NCBI RefSeq assembly: GCF_000212695.1
Contig: NC_015514.1
Coordinates: 3,906,001-3,970,000, forward strand
Reading direction: 5' to 3'
Length of the DNA stretch: 64,000 nucleotides
DNA from: Cellulomonas fimi ATCC 484
GTDB taxonomy: Bacteria > Actinomycetota > Actinomycetes > Actinomycetales > Cellulomonadaceae
The notes beneath the pieces were generated by a model. That model was not told where the DNA came from. It made no database searches and saw only the letters and a list, made by a program, of their open reading frames with translations. Shown one piece after another: positions 45,619 to 54,124 of this stretch. Position numbers and translations under genes: made by a program. Positions within the stretch are counted from its first letter, which is position 1. Every line of letters begins with the position of its first letter.

Positions 45619-46878
45619 ATGAGCAACCAGTCGGGGCCGAACCCGCCCGAGCACGACCCTGCCGACGACGCCGCCACGACGCGCCCGCTCCCCCCGACGC
45701 CGGACGGCGACGAGTCCGTCCCGCCCACCACCCCGCTCCCCCCGACGCCGGACGGCGACGAGTCCGTCCCGCCGACCACCCCGCTCCCCCGGACGCCGGA
45801 CGGCGGCGAGTCCGTCCCGCCGACCACCCCGCTGCCCCCGGCTCCCGCGGCCGCCGCCGACGCCGGCACCCCTGCCGCTCCGCCGGCCGGTGACGCGCCG
45901 GCCACGTCGGCCGAGGAGCCCGTGTCCTTCGCCAAGCCGGACGGCGCGACGACGCCCCCGGCCGCGCCTGCCGCGCCCTCCCCGTCCGCCCCGCCCGCCG
46001 CACAGGAGCAGCCGGGCCAGCCGCCGTACGGGGCGCCGCAGTCGCCCTACGCGCCCGGCGGTCAGGCGCCGTACGGCCAGCCGGGTCAGCCGTACGGCCA
46101 GCAGGGGCAGCCCTACGGCCAGCCGGGCCAGCCGCCCTACGGCGCTCCCGCGGCCCCGACGGACAACCTCGCCATCGCCTCGTTCGCGACGAGCACCGGC
46201 GGCCTCATCCTCACGGGCGGCCTCGTGTCGGCCGTGGGCCTCGTGCTCGGCATCGTGTCGCTGCGCCGCATCAAGCGCACGGGTGCGGGCGGGCGGCCGT
46301 GGGCGATCGCGGGCGTCGCGATCGGCGCGTTCGGCGTGCTGGCGTTCATCGTCGGCGTGATCGTCGTGATCGGGCTCGTCATCGCGGCGGCCAACTCCGA
46401 CGAGTTCACCTCCACGCTGGAGGAGCTGGACGAGATCGAGCAGCTCGAGACGCCCGCCCCCACCGCGGACGAGCTCGTCGACGGCTACTACGAGCTGCGC
46501 GACGACGTCGCGGTCGGCGACTGCATCGAGTCGTACCCGCTGCAGTACGACCTCGGCGACGCGGTCGTCCTGCCGTGCTCCGACCTGCACGACACCGAGA
46601 TCGTCGCGCAGATCGAGCTCGCGGAGCCGATCTTCGACGAGTCCGCGGACCAGGCGTACACCGACGCCATCGACGCGTGCGGGCTCCAGATCGAGGCGGC
46701 GGCACCCGGCCTGGTCGACGCGTACGGCTCCCCGGAGGTCTACTACCCGCACCCGTCGGACTTCGACTCGCCGGGCGGATCGACGGCCTTCTGCACGTTC
46801 ACGTCGTACATGACGGACCTCACGGGGTCGATCGTGGCGGGCGACCTGCTGGTCGACGGCCAGGCGGTCGGCTCCTGA
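45619..46878 (+). CDS. DUF4190/septum-formation-domain membrane protein (paralogue 1)
   Basis: 419 residues. Residues 1-175 are disordered, with three near-identical acidic Pro-rich repeats (PPTPDGDESVPPTTPL type) and then Pro/Gln/Tyr-rich PYGQPGQP repeats. Two membrane helices with a short basic loop (RRIKRTGAGGRPWAI) between them form the DUF4190-like part at about 190-265. The extracytoplasmic C-terminal domain has the septum-formation pattern: GDCIESYPL, then LPCSDLHDTEIVAQ, four or more Cys in total. Homologous proteins in actinobacteria have no settled function. Tandem with a paralogue that follows at once. Confidence 0.82.
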   Translation: MSNQSGPNPPEHDPADDAATTRPLPPTPDGDESVPPTTPLPPTPDGDESVPPTTPLPRTPDGGESVPPTTPLPPAPAAAADAGTPAAPPAGDAPATSAEEPVSFAKPDGATTPPAAPAAPSPSAPPAAQEQPGQPPYGAPQSPYAPGGQAPYGQPGQPYGQQGQPYGQPGQPPYGAPAAPTDNLAIASFATSTGGLILTGGLVSAVGLVLGIVSLRRIKRTGAGGRPWAIAGVAIGAFGVLAFIVGVIVVIGLVIAAANSDEFTSTLEELDEIEQLETPAPTADELVDGYYELRDDVAVGDCIESYPLQYDLGDAVVLPCSDLHDTEIVAQIELAEPIFDESADQAYTDAIDACGLQIEAAAPGLVDAYGSPEVYYPHPSDFDSPGGSTAFCTFTSYMTDLTGSIVAGDLLVDGQAVGS

Positions 46879-47552
46879 GCGAGCCGACGCCGGCCGACGA
46901 CCGGTACGCGAACCCGGCGCCGTACTACGCGTCCGGGTGGGACGAGGTGCCGCCACCCCGCGAGCCGACGGCCGTGTGGTCGCTCGTCACCGGGGTCCTC
47001 GCGCTGGGCCCGGTCGCGGTGGTCCTCGGGATCGTGGCGCTGCGGCGCATCGCGTCCCGGGGCACCCGCGGCCGGGGCCTCGCGGTCGCGGGCCTCGTGC
47101 TCGGTGCGGTGGGCACGCTCGCGCTCGCGGGGACGGTCGTGGGTCTGGTCCTGACCGCGCAGGCGACCCGGCCGCTGCCGGCGGACGTGACGTCGGCCCG
47201 CGACGCCCGTGCGGTGCAGCTCGTGACAGGCAGCTGCGTCGAGGAGCTCCCCGACGACGGGCCGGTCGACACGGTGCGTGTGGTGCCCTGCGCGGAGCCG
47301 CACGCGGCCCAGGTCGTCACGCAGTTCGACTTCGACCGGGACGCCGTGTGGCCGGGCCAGGCGGCGGCGCACGCGCGCGTCGCGCGGGCCTGCGTGCTCG
47401 ACGACGCCGAGCGGGAGGCCGGGGTCCGTGCCGTGACGTGGGCACCGACGGAGCGGGGCTGGGCGGGCGGCGACCGGCGCGGGCTGTGCCTCGCGGTCGT
47501 GGACGGCACGGTCAGCGGCTCGTTCCTCGACGGGTCCGCGACGCTGTCCTGA
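46875..47552 (+). CDS. DUF4190/septum-formation-domain membrane protein (paralogue 2)
   Basis: 225 residues if it begins at CTG 46875, which overlaps the previous stop codon as CTGA and has AGGCGG seven bases upstream; it would read (M)SEPTPADDRYANPAPYY. The first standard start is GTG 46947 (201 residues), which would cut the Pro/Tyr-rich N-terminus shared in style with the paralogues. The body is two membrane helices with a RRIASRGTRGRG loop, then a secreted domain with GSCVEELPDD and VVPCAEPHAAQVV. It is shorter than paralogue 1 and lacks its long repeats. Start choice uncertain; identity as a gene is firm. Confidence 0.75.
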   Translation: MSEPTPADDRYANPAPYYASGWDEVPPPREPTAVWSLVTGVLALGPVAVVLGIVALRRIASRGTRGRGLAVAGLVLGAVGTLALAGTVVGLVLTAQATRPLPADVTSARDARAVQLVTGSCVEELPDDGPVDTVRVVPCAEPHAAQVVTQFDFDRDAVWPGQAAAHARVARACVLDDAEREAGVRAVTWAPTERGWAGGDRRGLCLAVVDGTVSGSFLDGSATLS

Positions 47553-47616
47553 CCGGGCGGTCCAACGCGGCCGTGCGCGTCGCGCCGGTCGTCCCCGCGA
47601 CCGTGCGTGCGCCGGT

Positions 47617-48309
47617 TCAGACGCGGGCGCGTCGCCGTCGACGCGTGCGGGTCCAGACGAACCGGCCGACGAGCCACGCGAGGATCGCGTAGACGAGCCA
47701 GTTCAGCCAGTCGCTGTAGCGCCCGATGTCCTCCCACCGGTCGCCCAGCGCGTACCCGGCGAGGATGAGCCCCGCGTTCCACACGCCGGACCCGAGCACG
47801 GTGTAGATGCTGAAACGCACGAGCGGCATCCGCTCGACACCCGCCGGGACGGACACGAGGCTCCGCACCACGGGGACGCACCGCCCCACGAGGACGGCCG
47901 CGCCGCCCCGTCGGCGGAACCACTCCTCGGCCCGGTCGAGGTCCTCGACCTCGACGAGCGGCACCTTGCCGAGCCAGCGGCGCAGCCGCACACGGCCGAC
48001 CGACGCACCGACGCCGTACAGGGCCCAGGCGCCGACGAGCGACCCCAGCGTGGACGCGACGATCGCCCAGAACAGGGACATGCCGCCCTGGCTCGCCACG
48101 TAGCCGGCGACGGGGAGCACGACCTCGGACGGCAGCGGCGGGAAGACGTTCTCCAGGGCGACGAGCAGCCCCACGCCGATCGGGCCGAGCGCGGTGATGA
48201 CCGACACGACCCAGCCGACGAGCCCGGTGAGCTCGTTCTCCGTGGTGGCGCCGACGAGGCCGGCGTGCGGTCCCATCCCGGCGACGGCCAGGTGCAGCGG
48301 TTCTCCCAT
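47617..48309 (-). CDS. DedA-family membrane protein
   Basis: 230 residues, four to five membrane segments. The DedA/SNARE-associated signature is clear: FPPLPSEVVLPVAGYVASQGG, GRCVPVVRSLVSVPAGVERM and a re-entrant LGSGVWNAGLILAGYALG. Such proteins act as lipid-carrier flippases or in membrane homeostasis in other bacteria. The Arg-rich C-terminus (RTRRRRRARV) is cytoplasmic. ATG 48309, probably leaderless. It converges on the paralogue-2 gene. Confidence 0.9.
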   Translation of the reverse strand: MGEPLHLAVAGMGPHAGLVGATTENELTGLVGWVVSVITALGPIGVGLLVALENVFPPLPSEVVLPVAGYVASQGGMSLFWAIVASTLGSLVGAWALYGVGASVGRVRLRRWLGKVPLVEVEDLDRAEEWFRRRGGAAVLVGRCVPVVRSLVSVPAGVERMPLVRFSIYTVLGSGVWNAGLILAGYALGDRWEDIGRYSDWLNWLVYAILAWLVGRFVWTRTRRRRRARV

Positions 48310-48316
48310 CGTCCCG

Positions 48317-48322
48317 ATGCTG
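48317..48322 (-). promoter_or_regulatory. -10 box of the dedA-like gene, leaderless
   Basis: Minus-strand CAGCAT, seven bases before ATG 48309. Confidence 0.35.
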
Positions 48323-48410
48323 TCATCCGGCTCTCGGATCCGCCCGCCCGGACGGGGCGGCCGTGGGACGAGGCGAGGTCGCGCGCGGCAGCCTCGGTCG
48401 CGGGCCGCCG

Positions 48411-49460
48411 TCACTCCCCCGGGTACACGACCCCGAGCTGGCGGCGGGCCTCGTCGGTGGTCTCGAGGATGCGGACCGTCTCCGCGAGGGGCAGCAGCGG
48501 CGAGTCGGTGCGGCCCTCGGCGACGTAGGTCGCGAACGCGGCGGCCTGGAAGGCCAGGCCGCCGTACCCGGTGACGCGGTTGTCGTCCCACCGGGCCGTG
48601 CGGCCGTCGACGGTCACGGTGACGCCCGCCGGGACGTACGCGGAGTCGTCGACGGCGAGGTGCCCGGCCGACCCGTGCACGCCGGCGCCCTGACCCGCGG
48701 CCGTGAGCATCGACGTGAACAGCTGGGCCTGCGCCTGGCCGTACGCGACCTGCAGGCTGACCTGCGCGTCGACGCCCGTGGCGGTGAGCGAGCCCGTCGC
48801 CTGGACAGCCGTCGGGGCGACACCGAGACCCGCGTGCCGCGCGACGAACGACGCGAACGCGACCGGGTACACGCCGAGGTCCAGCAGCACACCGCCCGCG
48901 AGCGCGGGGTCGAGCAGCCGGTGGGTCGGGTCGACGTCGGCGCGGACGGCGAAGTCGCCCGTGACACGGTGCACGTCGCCGAGGACCCCGTCGTCGAGGA
49001 GCTGCCGGACGACGTCGGTGTGCGGCAGGTACCGCGTCCACATCGCCTCCATGAGCAGCACCCCGCCCTCGCGGGCGGCGTCGACGAGCGCACGCGCCTC
49101 GGTCGCGTTGCGCGTGAAGGCCTTCTCGACGAGCACGTGCTTGCCGGCGCGCACCGCGAGCAGGGCCTGGTCGAGGTGGTGGCTGTGCGGGCTGGCGACG
49201 TAGACGGCGTCGATCTCGGGGTCGGCGACGAGCGCCTCGTACGAGCCGTGCGCACGCTCGACGCCGTGCTTCCGGGCGAACTCCCCCGCGCGGTCGAGCG
49301 ACCGTGAACCGGCGGCGACGAGGCGCTGCGAGGTGTGCTCGCCCACGGCGTCGGCCCACCGTCCGGCGATGTAGCCCGGGGCCAGGACGCCCCAGCGCAG
49401 CGGCGGCGCATCGGCGGGGTCGGCGGTCCGGGGCTCGGGCAGGACGAGGTCGCGGGACAT
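48411..49460 (-). CDS. Gfo/Idh/MocA-family oxidoreductase
   Basis: 349 residues. N-terminal Rossmann fold (LRWGVLAPGYIAGRWADAV, then VYVASPHSHHLDQAL, and EKAFTRNA in place of the usual EKP motif), followed by the C-terminal sugar-dehydrogenase domain (DLGVYPVAFASF). The NAD(P)-linked substrate, usually a sugar or cyclitol, is unknown. ATG 49460 is chosen, starting MSRDLVLPEP. Divergent from paralogue 3, with about 80 bp between the starts. Confidence 0.88.
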   Translation of the reverse strand: MSRDLVLPEPRTADPADAPPLRWGVLAPGYIAGRWADAVGEHTSQRLVAAGSRSLDRAGEFARKHGVERAHGSYEALVADPEIDAVYVASPHSHHLDQALLAVRAGKHVLVEKAFTRNATEARALVDAAREGGVLLMEAMWTRYLPHTDVVRQLLDDGVLGDVHRVTGDFAVRADVDPTHRLLDPALAGGVLLDLGVYPVAFASFVARHAGLGVAPTAVQATGSLTATGVDAQVSLQVAYGQAQAQLFTSMLTAAGQGAGVHGSAGHLAVDDSAYVPAGVTVTVDGRTARWDDNRVTGYGGLAFQAAAFATYVAEGRTDSPLLPLAETVRILETTDEARRQLGVVYPGE

Positions 49461-49526
49461 GCGGGCCAGCGTGCCAGACGTGCGCCGGCCCGGTGACCGT
49501 GGTCCGGGACGGGTGCGCGGAGCCGG

Positions 49527-49532
49527 TACGGT
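49527..49532 (+). promoter_or_regulatory. -10 box of the 49540 gene, leaderless
   Basis: TACGGT, seven bases before the GTG. Confidence 0.55.
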
Positions 49533-49539
49533 GCGCCCC

Positions 49540-50604
49540 GTGAGCACGCCGGAACCGCCCTCGACGCCCGACCAGCCGCCTGTGACCCCGACCGACCCGA
49601 CGTGGGCGCCGCCGGGGTCCTGGAAGCAGCCCGGCGCGTCGACGCCCGCGCCCACGGCTCCCGACGCCCCCGTCGCCGCCGCGGAGCCGGGCACGACCCG
49701 CTCGGCCCCGGTCGCCGCGCCGGCCGCCGCACCCGCCGAGCCGGTGGTCGTCCCCGTGGCGCCCGCCGTCGTCCCGGCGGAGCCGACGGCCTCCGCGGCC
49801 GACCCGGCAGACCCGGCCGGTCCGGCGCCGGAGCCCGTGTCGCTGGCGAAGCAGCCCGCGCCCCAGGCCGGCGCCTACCCGCCGCCCGGCCCCGGTACCG
49901 CCTTCCCGCCCGCCCCGGCCTCGCCGTCGTCGACCGACCTGTGGGGCGTGTTCTCGTTCGCAGCGGCGCTCGTCAGCCTGGTGTGCCTCGGCGTGCTCGG
50001 CCCGCTCGCCGTGGTGCTCGGGCTCGTCGGGATCCGCCGCGCCCGCAACGCGGGACGTCCCGTGAGCGGCTTCGCCCGGTCGGGCGTGATCATCGGGCTC
50101 GTCGAGACGCTGCTGGTCGCGGCCGCGATCGTCGTCGTGGTCCTCGTGCGGCCCGCCGACCGGATCGACGACGCGGTGGACCCGTTCGACGGCACGGGCC
50201 AGGAGACCGCGGGACCCGTCTACGTGCTGCCGCTCGACCTGGCCGCGGGTACGTGCTTCACGGGCCTGCCGGAGGCGGACGACCTGTCGGACGTCACGCA
50301 GGTGCCGTGCGACGAGCCGCACGACACCGAGCTCACCGCGGTGCTGCCGATCGACGTCCCGCTCGACGACATGCCGTTCGACCAGATCGCGGGCGTCGAG
50401 GCGGAGTGCATGCGGACCAACGGCATGTTCGGCACCGCCCCGGGCGAGAAGGCGACGAACCCCGACAGCTACGGGAACTACATGACGTGGCCCCACGCGA
50501 ACCAGTGGGACGAGGGCGGCCGCGCCGCGTACTGCCTGTTCGGCACGCCGGACGGGCCGACGACCGGCTCGCTCGTCGCGGGGACGTCGGAGCTGCTGCC
50601 CTGA
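49540..50604 (+). CDS. DUF4190/septum-formation-domain membrane protein (paralogue 3)
   Basis: 354 residues. A disordered Pro/Ala-rich region (about 1-140) contains EPVSLAKQP, matching EEPVSFAKPD of paralogue 1. Two membrane helices with an RRARNAGRP loop follow. The secreted domain has GTCFTGLPEADD, VPCDEPHDTEL and a later Cys pair. It belongs to the same family as the genes at 45619 and 46875 but lies 2 kb away, with dedA and an oxidoreductase gene between. Function unknown. It ends 7 bp from the convergent udgX-like stop. Confidence 0.8.
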   Translation: MSTPEPPSTPDQPPVTPTDPTWAPPGSWKQPGASTPAPTAPDAPVAAAEPGTTRSAPVAAPAAAPAEPVVVPVAPAVVPAEPTASAADPADPAGPAPEPVSLAKQPAPQAGAYPPPGPGTAFPPAPASPSSTDLWGVFSFAAALVSLVCLGVLGPLAVVLGLVGIRRARNAGRPVSGFARSGVIIGLVETLLVAAAIVVVVLVRPADRIDDAVDPFDGTGQETAGPVYVLPLDLAAGTCFTGLPEADDLSDVTQVPCDEPHDTELTAVLPIDVPLDDMPFDQIAGVEAECMRTNGMFGTAPGEKATNPDSYGNYMTWPHANQWDEGGRAAYCLFGTPDGPTTGSLVAGTSELLP

Positions 50605-50611
50605 GCTCGGC

Positions 50612-51244
50612 TCACGCCGCGGCGCGCCCCGCCGTCGTCAGGTCGGCGACGAGGGCGGCGCGCGCCTCCTCCCGGTCGGCGCGGTCCCGCAGCCGCAGGA
50701 TCGCCGCGGGGTGCGCGGTGACGACGACGCGGACGCCGGCGGGCCCGTCGAGCACCTGACCCCGCACGTCGCCGACCGTGACGTCGTGCCCGAGGACCGC
50801 CCGGGCCGCGGTCGCCCCCAGCGCGACGACGACCCGCGGCCGGACCGCGGCCAGCTCGGCCTCCAACCAGGGCAGGCACGCACGGATGTGGGCCACCGCG
50901 GGCGTCTTGTGCAGGCGTCGCGGCCCGCGCTCGACGAACCGGAAGTGCTTGACGGCGTTCGTCACGTACACGTCGTCGCGCGCGACCCCGGCCTCCTCGA
51001 GCGCCTCGTCCAGGAGCCTGCCCGCCGGGCCGACGAACGGCTCGCCCTCGCGGTCCTCGCGGTCGCCCGGCTGCTCGCCGACGAGCACGATCGCCGCGCG
51101 CGGCGAGCCGGAGGAGAACACGACCTGCGTCGCGGGCGCCCACAGCTCGCAGCCGCGGCACGCCGGTGCGGCGGCGGCGAGCGCGGGGACGTCGGCGTCG
51201 GGCGGCACCCACTGCTGCGCGCCGGGCCGTTCGGGTGCGGCCAC
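50612..51244 (-). CDS. udgX: UdgX-type uracil-DNA-binding protein/glycosylase
   Basis: 210 residues. GTG start with GGAGG five bases upstream. Uracil-DNA glycosylase fold of the Fe-S group: CRGCELW near the N-terminus, motif A GEQPGDREDREGEPF, VGPAGRLLDEAL, TNAVKHFRF, and a C-terminal AHPAAILR with a His. Between these is RGPRRLHKTP, the loop that in mycobacterial UdgX (KRRIH) carries the His that bonds covalently to the abasic sugar. This marks it as UdgX rather than family 4 or 5 UDG. The Fe-S cysteines may be completed by residues such as C88 in RACLPWL. Confidence 0.88.
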   Translation of the reverse strand: MAAPERPGAQQWVPPDADVPALAAAAPACRGCELWAPATQVVFSSGSPRAAIVLVGEQPGDREDREGEPFVGPAGRLLDEALEEAGVARDDVYVTNAVKHFRFVERGPRRLHKTPAVAHIRACLPWLEAELAAVRPRVVVALGATAARAVLGHDVTVGDVRGQVLDGPAGVRVVVTAHPAAILRLRDRADREEARAALVADLTTAGRAAA

Positions 51245-51324
51245 GTCGGCCTCCGTCGTCGGGCGGGCGTGCGGCGTCCTCGCACGCGCCCAGCATCACG
51301 CGGCACCGCCCGTGGCGCACACGC

Positions 51325-51363
51325 ACGACGCCCGGGCCGGCGCGTGACCGACCCGGGCGTCGT
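51325..51363 (-). terminator. Terminator of clpB
   Basis: Perfect 12-bp stem (51325-51336 with 51352-51363) with a 15-nt loop, 60 nt after the clpB stop. Confidence 0.7.
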
Positions 51364-51422
51364 CGTCGACCTCCCCGGCGCGCGGCGGCGCCGCGCGGAC
51401 GCACCGCCGACGCCGGCCCGCG

Positions 51423-54023
51423 TCAGGACGCGGCGGCCACCGTCAGCGTCGTGCCGTCGCGGTCCACGACCACCGTCTGGCCGTCGTGGATGCCGCCCGA
51501 CAGCAGGGCGCGGGCCAGCCGGTCGCCGATCTCGCGCTGCACGAGCCGGCGCAGCGGCCGCGCGCCGTACGCCGGGTCGTAGCCCTCGATCGCGAGCCAC
51601 TCGCGCGCGGCGGGCGTGACGTCGAGCGTGAGGCGACGGTCGGCGAGCCGCCGGGCCAGCGACGTGACCTGCAGGTCGACGATGTGCCCGATCTCGTCGA
51701 GCGACAGCGGGTCGAACAGCACGACGTCGTCGAGCCGGTTGAGGAACTCCGGCTTGAACGCCGTGCGGACCGCTCCCATGACGGCCTCGCGCTTGGCCTC
51801 CTGCGACAGCAGCGGGTCGACGAGGAACTGCGACCCGAGGTTCGAGGTGAGCACGAGGATGACGTTGCGGAAGTCGACCGTGCGGCCCTGGCCGTCGGTG
51901 AGCCGCCCGTCGTCGAGCACCTGCAGCAGGACGTCGAACACCTCGGGGTGCGCCTTCTCGACCTCGTCGAGCAGCACGACGGAGTACGGGCGGCGGCGGA
52001 CGGCCTCGGTGAGCTGGCCGCCCTCCTCGTACCCGACGTACCCGGGCGGCGCTCCGACGAGCCGCGCGACCGAGTGCTTCTCGCCGTACTCCGACATGTC
52101 GATGCGGACCATGGCGCGCTCGTCGTCGAACAGGAAGTCCGCGAGCGCCTTCGCGAGCTCGGTCTTGCCGACACCCGTGGGCCCCAGGAACAGGAACGAG
52201 CCCGTGGGGCGGTCGGGGTCGGAGATGCCCGCGCGTGCGCGACGGACCGCGTCGGACACGGCGGCGACGGCGGGGCGCTGGCCGATGAGCCGCTCGCCGA
52301 GGACGTCCTCCATGCGCAGCAGCTTCGCGGTCTCACCCTCCAGCAGCCGGCCCGCGGGGATGCCCGTCCACGCGGCGACGACCTCGGCGACCTCGTCCGG
52401 GCCGACCTTGTCCGCGATCATGGGCGTGCCGAGCGAGGCGACCTCGTCGTCGGTGGACTCCTCCGACTCCTCGGCCTCGGCGATCTCCCGCTCCAGGGCC
52501 GGGATCTCGCCGTACTGGATGCGCGCGGCCGCCTCGAGCGAGCCCTCGCGGAGCAGCCGCTCGGCGTCGGTGCGCAGCGTGTCGAGGCGCGCCTTGAGGT
52601 CGCCGACGAGGTTGTGACCGGCCTTCTCCTTCTCCCACCGGGCGGTGAGCGCGGCGAGCTCCTCGCGCCGGTCGGCGAGGTCCTTGCGCAGCCGCTCTAG
52701 ACGGTCGAGCGAGGCGGGGTCGTCGGACTCCGAGAGCACGACCTCCTCCATCTCGAGGCGCGTCACGGCGCGCTGCAGCTCGTCGATCTCGACGGGCGAG
52801 GAGTCGAGCTCCATGCGCAGGCGTGACGCGGCCTCGTCGACGAGGTCGATCGCCTTGTCGGGCAGCTGCCGGCCCGTGATGTACCGGTCGGACAGCGTCG
52901 CGGCGGCGACGAGGGCCGCGTCGGAGATCGTGACCTTGTGGTGCGCCTCGTACCGCTCCTTGAGGCCGCGCAGGATCGCGACGGTGTCCTCGACGGACGG
53001 CTCGCCGACGAACACCTGCTGGAACCGGCGCTCCAGGGCGGGGTCCTTCTCGATGCGCTCGCGGTACTCGTCGAGCGTCGTCGCGCCGACCAGCCGCAGC
53101 TCGCCGCGCGCGAGCATGGGCTTGAGCATGTTGCCCGCGTCCATCGCCCCCTCGGACCCGGCGCCGGCACCGACGACCGTGTGCAGCTCGTCGATGAACG
53201 TGACGACCTCGCCCTCGGCGCCGGTGATCTCGGACAGGACGGCCTTGAGCCGCTCCTCGAACTCGCCGCGGTACTTCGCGCCCGCGACCATCGCGGCCAG
53301 GTCGAGGCTGACCAGGCGCTTGCCCCGCAGCGACTCGGGCACGTCGCCCGCGACGATGCGCTGCGCGAGGCCCTCGACGACGGCCGTCTTGCCGACGCCG
53401 GGCTCGCCGATGAGCACAGGGTTGTTCTTGGTGCGCCGCGACAGGACCTGGACGACACGCCGGATCTCCGAGTCCCGCCCGATGACCGGGTCGAGCTTGC
53501 CGTCGCGGGCGCGCTGCGTGAGGTCGATGCCGTACTGCTCGAGCGCCTTGAACGTGCCCTCGGGGTTGGGGCTGGTCACGCGCGCGTTGCCGCGGACGTT
53601 CGGGAGGGCGGCCGCGAGGGCGTCGCGGGACGCGCCGGCGGACCGCAGGGCGTCGGCGACGCCCGACTGGCCCGCGGCGAGGCCGAGCAGCAGGTGCTCG
53701 GTGGACACGTAGTCGTCGCCGAGCGAGCGCGCCTCGGCCGACGCGGCCTCCAGCGCGGCGGCGGTCGCGCGCGACGCGGACGGCTGCGCGACGGTCTGGC
53801 CCGCCGACGAGGGCAGGCCGACGAGCGTCGAGCGCACCGCGCGGCCGAGCGCGGCACGGTCGGCGCCGACGGCGTCGAGCAGCCCGTTCGCGACGCCGCC
53901 CTCCTGCTGGAGCAGGGCGTTGAGGACGTGCGCGGGCTCGAGCTGGGGGTTCCCTGCGGCGGACGCCTGCTGGATGGCGTCGCCGAGGGCCTCCTGCGAG
54001 CGGGTGGTGAACTTGGCGTCCAC
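51423..54023 (-). CDS. clpB: ATP-dependent disaggregase chaperone ClpB
   Basis: 866 residues. GTG start with GGAGG four bases upstream. N-domain ([17 protein letters not shown]), first AAA+ domain with GEPGVGKTA, coiled-coil middle domain (about 400-530), second AAA+ domain with [12 protein letters not shown], and the terminal [16 protein letters not shown]. The middle domain distinguishes it from ClpA and ClpC. It works with DnaK on aggregated protein. Control by HspR is predicted from the HAIR element upstream. Its own terminator follows, so it is monocistronic. Confidence 0.97.
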   Translation of the reverse strand: MDAKFTTRSQEALGDAIQQASAAGNPQLEPAHVLNALLQQEGGVANGLLDAVGADRAALGRAVRSTLVGLPSSAGQTVAQPSASRATAAALEAASAEARSLGDDYVSTEHLLLGLAAGQSGVADALRSAGASRDALAAALPNVRGNARVTSPNPEGTFKALEQYGIDLTQRARDGKLDPVIGRDSEIRRVVQVLSRRTKNNPVLIGEPGVGKTAVVEGLAQRIVAGDVPESLRGKRLVSLDLAAMVAGAKYRGEFEERLKAVLSEITGAEGEVVTFIDELHTVVGAGAGSEGAMDAGNMLKPMLARGELRLVGATTLDEYRERIEKDPALERRFQQVFVGEPSVEDTVAILRGLKERYEAHHKVTISDAALVAAATLSDRYITGRQLPDKAIDLVDEAASRLRMELDSSPVEIDELQRAVTRLEMEEVVLSESDDPASLDRLERLRKDLADRREELAALTARWEKEKAGHNLVGDLKARLDTLRTDAERLLREGSLEAAARIQYGEIPALEREIAEAEESEESTDDEVASLGTPMIADKVGPDEVAEVVAAWTGIPAGRLLEGETAKLLRMEDVLGERLIGQRPAVAAVSDAVRRARAGISDPDRPTGSFLFLGPTGVGKTELAKALADFLFDDERAMVRIDMSEYGEKHSVARLVGAPPGYVGYEEGGQLTEAVRRRPYSVVLLDEVEKAHPEVFDVLLQVLDDGRLTDGQGRTVDFRNVILVLTSNLGSQFLVDPLLSQEAKREAVMGAVRTAFKPEFLNRLDDVVLFDPLSLDEIGHIVDLQVTSLARRLADRRLTLDVTPAAREWLAIEGYDPAYGARPLRRLVQREIGDRLARALLSGGIHDGQTVVVDRDGTTLTVAAAS

Positions 54024-54068
54024 GGAGCCTCCATGGTCGAGGGATGACTGCTGGTCTCAACACCGGCC

Positions 54069-54095
54069 GAAGTTGAGTCTATTCCACTCAACTTC
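54069..54095 (-). promoter_or_regulatory. HAIR-like operator for HspR upstream of clpB
   Basis: Perfect inverted repeat with 10-bp arms and a 7-nt centre. Its core, GTTGAGT-N7-ACTCAAC (54072-54092), matches the HAIR consensus CTTGAGT-N7-ACTCAAG except for the outermost base of each arm. It lies 46 bp upstream of the GTG. Confidence 0.85.
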
Positions 54096-54124
54096 AGGCG
54101 CCACCCACCCCCGGACCGTGGGTG

